13,562 nt of DNA from an uncultured Lachnospiraceae bacterium (GTDB taxonomy: Bacteria > Bacillota > Clostridia > Lachnospirales > Lachnospiraceae), in NCBI GenBank assembly GCA_947565255.1, contig CANOFI010000033.1, positions 1-13,562 on the forward strand, given 5' to 3'. Positions within the stretch are counted from its first letter, which is position 1, and each line of letters starts with the position of its first letter. The position numbers and the translations under genes are program-made. Shown here piece by piece: positions 6,406 through 12,651 of the stretch. The notes below the pieces were generated by a model that saw nothing but the letters and a program-made list of their open reading frames with translations, was not told where the DNA came from and did no database searches.

Positions 6406-8331
6406 ATGCAGATGGACAATCTCGGAAAGGGGTATGAACACAGGATTGATATCCAGATAAAAAAAGGCGATGAGCAGGGAATTGATTTGCGCCCATATGC
6501 GGAAAAAGGCTGTGATAACCGTGTGCTGAAGCAGATTCGGTATGCAAAGCTTGCAGGGATTGATTTGGATGATTACCTGGAAGAGGGATTTGACGGTGAA
6601 CAGCTGCATGAAATATGGGTTGCCATTGAGGAAGGCATAGATTTGCTGCCATACCTTCGCAAAGGGTTCTGCGGCGCCCAGCTTCGCCAGATTCGAAAAG
6701 GACTCCGTCATTTAATTGATGTGGATGTATATGCAGATATTGTCTATAACTGGTTGCAGATGAAAGAGATCCGGCTTGGTCTGCAAAACCGTGTAGATGT
6801 GTCTGTATATGCCAAGCCTTTGTTTTCGCACGCACAGATGTGTGAAATCCGGCTTGGAATGGAAGATGGAATTGACGTCGAGTCCTATGCCCGGCTTTTG
6901 TATGGCCACCGTGACATGCAGGATATGCGCCGGGAGCTCACGAAGGATTTGTACGGTGCGAAAGAAAAGCTAAAAGAGATTGAAATGGTAGATGAGGGGA
7001 GCGGAATGTCCATTTTACTCTCCGCAGACCGGCTGGAGGCATATATGATTTTTCCGCAGGAGCAGCGGAAGGTGCATATCAGTGTTGATTATGTGGAACA
7101 GGTTTTGCGGAGAAATGGTGTGGTTTACGGAATTGACAGGGAAAGAATTAGCCGTGCACTGGAGGAGAAATGTTTTGGTGAGAAGGTTTTGGTTGCCTGC
7201 GGGGATAAGCCGCTGGAGGGGGAGGATGGGACTTATAAATTCTTTTTTAATACGGAACCGTCCAGAAAACCTGTAGAATTAGAAGATGGCAGGGTGGATT
7301 ATCAGAATGTTGATATTTTTGAGGAAGTGGAGCAAGGACAGACGCTGGCCCGTTACATAGCGCCCAAGCCGGGACGGGAAGGTCGGTGTGTCCGTGGAAT
7401 GCCCCTTCCTGGAATTAAGGGAAAGGAACAACCGGTTTTACAGGGGAAGGGCTTTTATCTGGATGAGGATGGCATCACGTATATTGCCGGTGTGTCCGGA
7501 GTCATAGAATATATAGATGACAGCATTCAGATTTACGAATCGCTCATTATCAAAGAGGATGTCAGCACTTCTTATGGCAATGTAAAATTTCATGGCTGTG
7601 TCCATATTATTGGGAATGTAGGTGCCAATGTTGAGATTGAGGCACAGGGAAGCGTGGTAGTAGACGGGACTGTGGAGGCTGCAGAAATTGTTTCCGGCGG
7701 GGACGTTCTGATTAAAAATGGAATGGTCGGAGCAGGCAAAGGGCAGATTCAGGCAAAGGGCAACATATCAGGCAACTTTTTTGAGGCGTGTATGCTGCGT
7801 GCGGGTGCCAACATTGAGGCCGGATATCTGATGAACAGCGAGTCTGAGGCGGAGAAACGGGTTATCATGATGGGAAAAAGAGGTTCCATTATCGGAGGAA
7901 GAACAAGGGCGCTGTATGTTGTGGAGGCACAGAGAATCGGAAACCGCGCCAAGCTTGAGACACAGATAGAGGTCGGCACGAATGAAGAGGTGCTGAAGCA
8001 TATTCAAAAGTGTCAGGAAGAGTGCGAACAGGCCAAGTCAAATCTGATTAAGCTGGAACGGCATATAGACAAGATGAATCCGGAGGAAGAGGAATCTGCG
8101 CTGTACCGGCAGGTTTTGTCAGCCTATCTGAAACAGAAAGAGATTTTGGAAGAAGCGACGCAACGCCGCCAAAAGGCGATGGAGATACTGAAAGAAAACC
8201 CGACTGTAACTGTGTCATCAACAGCGTATGCAGGAACAAGAATTATCATTAACCAGGTGCAGAAGCGGTTGGAACAGGATTATAAGATGGCGGCGTTTTA
8301 TATAGAAGAGAACGAAATTGTTGAAAAATAG
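6406..8331 (+). CDS. FapA/DUF342-family protein with N-terminal 26-residue repeats
   Basis: 641 residues. AGGAGG (6395-6400) is 5 nt from ATG 6406 and 11 nt from an in-frame ATG at 6412, so the start could be two codons later. Residues 25-178 are six tandem 26-residue repeats with the pattern GID(L/V)xxYA...QMxEIRLGL. Next comes a FapA-type N-terminal domain (about 195-300), then Gly/Val-rich short strands (about 390-490) typical of the right-handed beta-helix of DUF342/FapA. A coiled coil follows at about 527-595, with a basic C-terminal segment. FapA proteins are linked to flagellar assembly or polar localisation in some bacteria and to unknown polymer or surface roles elsewhere. No flagellar gene is present here, so the biological role is open. 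The stop is 11 nt before the receiver-HD-GYP gene, which suggests that the two work together. The FapA assignment is strong; the role of the repeats is unknown. Confidence 0.88.
   Translation: MQMDNLGKGYEHRIDIQIKKGDEQGIDLRPYAEKGCDNRVLKQIRYAKLAGIDLDDYLEEGFDGEQLHEIWVAIEEGIDLLPYLRKGFCGAQLRQIRKGLRHLIDVDVYADIVYNWLQMKEIRLGLQNRVDVSVYAKPLFSHAQMCEIRLGMEDGIDVESYARLLYGHRDMQDMRRELTKDLYGAKEKLKEIEMVDEGSGMSILLSADRLEAYMIFPQEQRKVHISVDYVEQVLRRNGVVYGIDRERISRALEEKCFGEKVLVACGDKPLEGEDGTYKFFFNTEPSRKPVELEDGRVDYQNVDIFEEVEQGQTLARYIAPKPGREGRCVRGMPLPGIKGKEQPVLQGKGFYLDEDGITYIAGVSGVIEYIDDSIQIYESLIIKEDVSTSYGNVKFHGCVHIIGNVGANVEIEAQGSVVVDGTVEAAEIVSGGDVLIKNGMVGAGKGQIQAKGNISGNFFEACMLRAGANIEAGYLMNSESEAEKRVIMMGKRGSIIGGRTRALYVVEAQRIGNRAKLETQIEVGTNEEVLKHIQKCQEECEQAKSNLIKLERHIDKMNPEEEESALYRQVLSAYLKQKEILEEATQRRQKAMEILKENPTVTVSSTAYAGTRIIINQVQKRLEQDYKMAAFYIEENEIVEK
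6478..6939 (+). repeat. Six diverged 78-bp coding repeats (26 residues each)
   Basis: Units begin at codons 25, 51, 77, 103, 129 and 155; the last is 24 residues. Each starts with (G/L/R)-(I/V)-D-(L/V) and has a conserved Tyr at position 7. Most have an I-R-x-G-L or similar segment near the end. The exact 26-residue register with heavily diverged DNA indicates old, selected repeats rather than recent slippage. Alternating helices are likely, giving a solenoid. Confidence 0.85.
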
Positions 8332-8342
8332 AGGTGTTGGAT

Positions 8343-9374
8343 ATGGCAGTAAAGCAAGACAGGATATTAATTGTGGATGACAATGCAACCTTGAGAGCGT
8401 TATTGAAAAACATGTTTAAGGACAAATACAAAGTTTTGGAGGCGAAAAACGGAAAGGAAGCCCTGCAGATTATTTTGCAGGAGTACAAATCTATTGCGAT
8501 TATTATGCTGGATGTCATGATGCCGGTGATGGATGGATTATCTACGCTTCGCATATTAAAGGAGAAAAGGGTATTGAACCGGATTCCGGTTGCGCTGATT
8601 ACGTCTGAGGGTTCTGCGGATATAGAAAAGGAAGGATACGAGCTGGGGGCGGCAGACGTGATCAGAAAGCCGTTTGATAACCATATCGTCATACAGCGTG
8701 TCAAGAATCTTGTTGAGTTATATGTGTATAAAAACCGGTTAGAGGATGTTGTACGGCAGCAGACAAAGCGGATAGAGCGCATGAACGACCGGTTTGTAGA
8801 GGTAATGTGCTCCATGGTAGAGGAAAAGGAAGAATCGCCGCAGCATATTACAAATATAAAGAAATATACGGAGCAGATTGCGAATAAGCTGTGCGAGCTT
8901 TATCCGGAGACACCGCTGGATGAAAAACAGATTCGTCTGATTGTAAAGGGATCGGTTCTCCATGATATTGGAAAAATGGCAATTGAAGACAGTCTTTTGA
9001 AAAAAACGACGAATTTAAGCCGGGATGAGCGGGAGCAGTTTTATTCCCATACGACAAAGGGGAGCGAGATGGTTCGGGAGATGGCAGACATTCAGGACGA
9101 AGAGTATTTTAAAGTGTGCCATGATATTTGCCGGTATCACCATGAACGGTATGACGGAAGAGGATATCCGGAAGGTTTAAAAGGCGAGGACATTCCGCTG
9201 TCTGCACAGATTGTCGGGTTAGCCGATGCGTATGATAAGCTGACAAGTGATAATGTCAGACGCCGTGCGTATGGCAATAAAGAGGCGATACAGATGATTG
9301 TGGACGGGGAATGCGGAGAATTTTCCCCGCAGCTGTTGGAATGCTTTACCCAGCTTCGGGATGTTTTGGTATAG
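8343..9374 (+). CDS. Response regulator: receiver plus HD-GYP cyclic-di-GMP phosphodiesterase
   Basis: 343 residues. ATG 8343 is preferred because GAGG (8331-8334) sits 8 nt upstream; GTG 8334 and TTG 8337 are in frame but overlap or abut that site. Residues 7-120 form a CheY-like receiver with the acidic pair D12-D13, phosphoacceptor D57 in MLDVMMP, and a K-P-F switch lysine motif. A coiled linker (~125-150) leads to an HD-GYP domain with HDIGK (207-211) and an intact HHERYDGRGYP signature (266-276), so catalysis is plausible. HD-GYP domains linearise c-di-GMP, so the protein would lower c-di-GMP in response to phosphorylation. No histidine kinase lies next to it. It is packed between the FapA-like gene (11 nt) and the sugar acid kinase gene (42 nt). 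It is a paralogue of the convergent gene at 12652-13562. Fold and motifs are clear; the signal is unknown. Confidence 0.93.
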   Translation: MAVKQDRILIVDDNATLRALLKNMFKDKYKVLEAKNGKEALQIILQEYKSIAIIMLDVMMPVMDGLSTLRILKEKRVLNRIPVALITSEGSADIEKEGYELGAADVIRKPFDNHIVIQRVKNLVELYVYKNRLEDVVRQQTKRIERMNDRFVEVMCSMVEEKEESPQHITNIKKYTEQIANKLCELYPETPLDEKQIRLIVKGSVLHDIGKMAIEDSLLKKTTNLSRDEREQFYSHTTKGSEMVREMADIQDEEYFKVCHDICRYHHERYDGRGYPEGLKGEDIPLSAQIVGLADAYDKLTSDNVRRRAYGNKEAIQMIVDGECGEFSPQLLECFTQLRDVLV

Positions 9375-9416
9375 AAAATTGGATTGCGCTATAAGAAAGC
9401 AGGAGGAGACGGCAGA

Positions 9417-10850
9417 ATGGAACATCAGTCTTTAAAAGCGCTGGAGCAGCAGTATGCATCCAGAAATTATGATGTGAATCAATTGGAGCAGATGCTTGCA
9501 GAAGCGATAAAGAACAGCACAAAAAAGTTTGTAGTACTGGATGACGACCCGACGGGTGTACAGACAGTACACGATATTACGGTATTTACAGACTGGTCGG
9601 TGGAAAGCATAAAAAAAGGCTTTGCACTGGAAGACAGAATTTTTTATGTACTTACCAATTCACGAGGGTTGACTGCGGACCAGACAACGGCATTGCATAA
9701 GGAGATTGCCGCCAATATTATGGAGGCGTCGAAACAGGTGAAGCAGGACTTCGCGGTAATCAGCCGGAGTGATTCTACCTTAAGGGGACATTTTCCATTG
9801 GAAACGTCTCTGCTGAAGGAATGTCTGGAAGCCGGAGGACAGCCCAAAATAGACGGGGAAGTGCTGTTTCCATTTTTTAAGGAGGGCGGAAGATATACAG
9901 TTCAGGACGTTCATTATGTGGCATATGGCGACGAGCTGGTGCCGGCGGGTGATACGGAATTTGCAAAGGACCAGACATTTGGTTATGCATCTTCCAATCT
10001 GTGTGAGTATGTGGAGGAGAAGACAAATGGGGCATTCCGGGCAAAGGATGTAACGAGAATCAGCTTATACAGTCTGCGCGGCGGTGAAGTCAATGTGATT
10101 AAGCACCAGCTTCTGGAGGTAACGGATTTTCATAAAGTGATTGTCAATGCATTGGATTATGAGGATGTGAAGGTATTTTGCACAGCTCTTTACCAGGCAA
10201 TGGCAGAGGGAAAGAATTTTCTGTTCCGCACGGCGGCATCTTTTATAAAGGTGCTCGGGGGCGTGACAGATATTCCGCTTTTAACCAGAAAAGAGATGGT
10301 GCAGGAGCAAAGCGGGCATGGAGGCATCGTTGTGATTGGTTCCCATACGCAGAAGACGACGCAGCAGATGGAGGAATTAAAGCAGGTGTCGGGCCTCGAA
10401 TTTATTGAGTTTAATTCCGATCTGGTTTTGGAAGACCGGCTGGACGAAGAGGTCGTGCGGGTGAACCGGCAGAGCGAGGAATTGATTTCTAAGGGGAAAA
10501 CCGTAGTTGTCTATACAAAGCGGAAGCTGCTTGTCATGGAGCATGATACAAAAGAGCAGGCGCTTTTGCGCTCTGTCAAAATTTCGGACGCCGTACAGGC
10601 GCTGGTTGGCAATCTGAACGTAAAGCCCGCCTTTGTCATTGCCAAGGGCGGCATTACGTCGAGCGATGTGGGTGTGAAGGCGCTGCAGGTAAAACAGGCG
10701 CTTGTGCTCGGACAGATTCGTTTTGGTATTCCTGTTTGGAAAACGGATGCGGGCAGCAGGTTTCCTGGAATTCCGTATGTGATTTTTCCGGGAAATGTGG
10801 GAACGAAGGATGCGCTTCGGGAAGCGGTTGAGATTTTATTGGAAAAATAA
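9417..10850 (+). CDS. Four-carbon acid sugar kinase family protein (DUF1537)
   Basis: 477 residues from ATG 9417, with AGGAGG (9401-9406) 10 nt upstream; a TTG at 9384 in frame has no ribosome binding site. The N-terminal domain carries DDDPTG (42-47) and SRSDSTLRGH (116-125), the substrate-site signatures of DUF1537. The C-terminal nucleotide-binding domain carries AKGGITSSD (409-417) and PGNVG (458-462). Length and motifs match OtnK/DtnK-type ATP-dependent kinases, which phosphorylate threonate, erythronate or related sugar acids. These are usually coupled to a PdxA2-like dehydrogenase or to isomerase and aldolase partners; none is in the window. Instead it is followed at 35 nt by a racemase-like gene and then BKACE, which suggests a different sugar acid or keto acid route. 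Family is secure; the substrate is not. Confidence 0.92.
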   Translation: MEHQSLKALEQQYASRNYDVNQLEQMLAEAIKNSTKKFVVLDDDPTGVQTVHDITVFTDWSVESIKKGFALEDRIFYVLTNSRGLTADQTTALHKEIAANIMEASKQVKQDFAVISRSDSTLRGHFPLETSLLKECLEAGGQPKIDGEVLFPFFKEGGRYTVQDVHYVAYGDELVPAGDTEFAKDQTFGYASSNLCEYVEEKTNGAFRAKDVTRISLYSLRGGEVNVIKHQLLEVTDFHKVIVNALDYEDVKVFCTALYQAMAEGKNFLFRTAASFIKVLGGVTDIPLLTRKEMVQEQSGHGGIVVIGSHTQKTTQQMEELKQVSGLEFIEFNSDLVLEDRLDEEVVRVNRQSEELISKGKTVVVYTKRKLLVMEHDTKEQALLRSVKISDAVQALVGNLNVKPAFVIAKGGITSSDVGVKALQVKQALVLGQIRFGIPVWKTDAGSRFPGIPYVIFPGNVGTKDALREAVEILLEK

Positions 10851-10868
10851 TGGAAAATAAATTATAAG
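10839..10868 (+). promoter_or_regulatory. Possible internal promoter before the racemase-BKACE pair
   Basis: TTGGAA (10839-10844, four of six) and TATAAG (10863-10868, five of six) are 18 bp apart, spanning the end of the kinase gene and the 35-nt gap. The -10 lies only a few bases from the ribosome binding site, so the leader would be about 12 bases. It is weak and may be chance in AT-rich DNA. Confidence 0.25.
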
Positions 10869-10885
10869 AATAGGAGAATGAAAAC

Positions 10886-11563
10886 ATGAAATTATGTACT
10901 TTGCACACAACAGACAAATTTATGGAGATGATGTCAGATCCATTTACGAAACCATTTTTAAAGGAAAATCCGGATATTGAGCAGATGGACATTGCGGATA
11001 GCTCCCTGATTGTGGAAACGCAGAAGAACGGCGGAGTGACACCGGCGGTGGCAAGGAGAATGTACAATTACTTCATGTGCGCAGCAGATGCAGGTGCGGA
11101 TGCCATTCTGGTAACCTGTACCTCTGTAAATTCAATTACAAAGCAGATGCGCCCGTTTATTCCGATTCCGGTAATTAGCGTGGAGGAACCGATTGCAGAG
11201 AAAGCGGTGGCTGCCGGCAAAAAAATTGGGATTTTGTCTTCTGTGGCAACAAGCGCGCAGCCGGTAAAACAGACGATTCTGGAAAAGGCGGCTGAAGCCG
11301 GTAAGGAAGTGGAAGTGGAAATTATTGTTGCAGACGGTGCATTTGATGCGCTGAATGCAGGTGACAGGGCATTGCACGATGACAAAGTGCGGGCGGCGTT
11401 GGCTGAGTTAGTAACGAAAGTGGATGTGGTTGTATTTGCACAGATGTCCATGGCGTTAGTGGAACATCCGGAATATGATGTTCCGGTTTTGAAATTTGGC
11501 CGCATGAGCTATGACGCTGCAAAGGAAGCGATGATAAAACGTGCAGAGGAAAGAGGAGTATAG
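10886..11563 (+). CDS. Aspartate/glutamate/hydantoin racemase-superfamily protein
   Basis: 225 residues from ATG 10886; AGGAG (10872-10876) is 9 nt upstream. The fold pattern is two alpha/beta halves: VTCTSVNS around Cys78 matches the first catalytic cysteine loop, and the KIGILSSVATS segment begins the second half. At the position of the second catalytic cysteine (a GC-T motif in glutamate racemase) it reads FAQMSMA (184-190), so that cysteine is missing. A two-base racemisation is therefore unlikely. A one-cysteine isomerase, decarboxylase or lyase, or a superfamily subgroup of unknown reaction, fits better. The gene ends one base before the codon-start region of BKACE, whose ribosome binding site lies inside its last codons, so the two are probably translationally coupled and made in similar amounts. 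Superfamily is sure; substrate and reaction are unknown. Confidence 0.85.
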   Translation: MKLCTLHTTDKFMEMMSDPFTKPFLKENPDIEQMDIADSSLIVETQKNGGVTPAVARRMYNYFMCAADAGADAILVTCTSVNSITKQMRPFIPIPVISVEEPIAEKAVAAGKKIGILSSVATSAQPVKQTILEKAAEAGKEVEVEIIVADGAFDALNAGDRALHDDKVRAALAELVTKVDVVVFAQMSMALVEHPEYDVPVLKFGRMSYDAAKEAMIKRAEERGV

Positions 11564-11564
11564 C

Positions 11565-12518
11565 ATGAGAAAAGTAATTATTTCTTTGGCACCGGTTGCC
11601 GGACCGTCCCCGGTCAATCCGGACGAGCTTGCAAAAGATGTGGTAAAAAGCGTGCAGGCGGGCGCTGCGATGTGCCATCTGCACTGCAAAAAGAGAACGG
11701 GGGAGCTGACCCCGGATACATGTGTGATTATCGAAAGCTTTGAGAAAATCTGCGCACAGTGTGATGTGGTTGTACAGGCCTCTACAGGCGGCATTTCCAA
11801 TATGTCCATCGAGGAACGCTGTAATCCGCTGGAATACTGGCGCGTGGAAAGCGCTTCCTTAAATGGCGGTTCAACGAACCTGGGCGAGGCGGTTTACCGG
11901 AATTCTTTTGATGATATCCGCTATTGTGCAAGACAGTGCTATGAGCGCGAAATTTTGCCGGAGACGGAAGTGTTTGATATCGGCATGATTAATAATGTGG
12001 AACTGGTTGCAAAGGAACAGCCGTTTCGCGAACCGGTCTTATATAACCTTGTGTTCGGACATAAGGGTGGTATGCAGCCGACGATGGAGGCGCTTGCGGC
12101 GTTTCGCTCCTTTGTGCCGGAGGGGAGATTATGGGGCGTGACGCATTTTGGAAGGGACAACTGGACATTTCTGGCAGCTGCCATTGCTATGGGAGCAACC
12201 GTTGTCCGAATCGGCTTTGAGGACAGTCCATATCTGGACGAGCATACAAATGCCCAGTATAATTATCAGGTGGTGGAAAAGCTTGTGCAGCTGATCCGTG
12301 CCATGGGACTGGAACCGGCAACGCCCGGGGAGGCCCGCAAAATGCTGAATCTTGCGCCTAAAACGGCAAGCAGGGCTGTGGAGTCTAAATGCAATACGGC
12401 GGCCGGCTGCGGCGGGACATGCGGCGGCAGCTGCCATTGCCATGACCACGGAAAAGAGAGCGGGCTGGATGCCGGTGCAATTGAGGCGATTGTCCGTCAG
12501 GTGATAAAAGGGCTGTAG
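11565..12518 (+). CDS. BKACE-family beta-keto acid cleavage enzyme (DUF849) with unusual C-terminal tail
   Basis: 317 residues from ATG 11565; AGGAG (11554-11558) lies 6 nt upstream within the previous gene. BKACE enzymes are zinc-dependent TIM barrels that react a beta-keto acid with acetyl-CoA to give acetoacetate and a new CoA ester; the founder cleaves 3-keto-5-aminohexanoate in lysine fermentation. Visible motifs are the zinc pair H38-L-H40, EVFDIGM in the middle, and R215-I-G-F-E219-D220, matching the catalytic Arg, metal-ligand Glu and Asp of the family. The usual HLHVRD reads HLHCKK, hinting at a different substrate pocket. After the barrel, residues 276-295 contain five Cys and three His with many Gly, and 301-317 form an amphipathic helix ending IVRQVIKGL. 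This tail is not part of the standard family. It is last in the operon, 42 bases before the terminator. The family call is firm. Confidence 0.9.
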   Translation: MRKVIISLAPVAGPSPVNPDELAKDVVKSVQAGAAMCHLHCKKRTGELTPDTCVIIESFEKICAQCDVVVQASTGGISNMSIEERCNPLEYWRVESASLNGGSTNLGEAVYRNSFDDIRYCARQCYEREILPETEVFDIGMINNVELVAKEQPFREPVLYNLVFGHKGGMQPTMEALAAFRSFVPEGRLWGVTHFGRDNWTFLAAAIAMGATVVRIGFEDSPYLDEHTNAQYNYQVVEKLVQLIRAMGLEPATPGEARKMLNLAPKTASRAVESKCNTAAGCGGTCGGSCHCHDHGKESGLDAGAIEAIVRQVIKGL

Positions 12519-12560
12519 GGCGAATAGATGCAGTCAGAGGAGAGCCTTTGTAACAGCATA

Positions 12561-12616
12561 AAAAACAGAGCCAATGAGCAGGGGAGAATTTCCCGCAGTT
12601 TTTTGGCTCTGTTTTT
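12561..12616. terminator. Bidirectional intrinsic terminator between convergent genes
   Basis: A perfect 13-bp stem, AAAAACAGAGCCA (12561-12573) and TGGCTCTGTTTTT (12604-12616), encloses a 30-base loop that itself holds a small GGGA/TCCC stem. The rightward transcript ends in five U and the leftward transcript in six U, so it can stop both the operon and the convergent HD-GYP gene. It lies 42 bases past the BKACE stop and 35 bases past the leftward stop. Confidence 0.85.
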
Positions 12617-12651
12617 AATTCTGCATTTTTCTTCGGTAAATTTAGTAATCT

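Noticed and set aside
8334..8342. GTG or TTG start for the receiver-HD-GYP gene
   Set aside because: GTG 8334 overlaps the GAGG ribosome binding site that is well spaced for ATG 8343.
9384..9416. TTG start adding 11 residues to the DUF1537 kinase
   Set aside because: AGGAGG at 9401-9406 lies inside that extension and is properly spaced for ATG 9417.
9375..9416. Possible promoter in the gap before the kinase gene (TATAAG near 9390)
   Set aside because: No acceptable -35 hexamer lies 16-18 bp upstream.
10878..10889. Three-codon reading frame overlapping the racemase start (ATG AAA ACA TGA)
   Set aside because: It is only 2 nt from the ribosome binding site and is expected by chance in A-rich leaders.
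11541..11564. Earlier ATG for the BKACE gene
   Set aside because: It overlaps the end of the racemase gene, and the AGGAG site lies downstream of it, serving ATG 11565.
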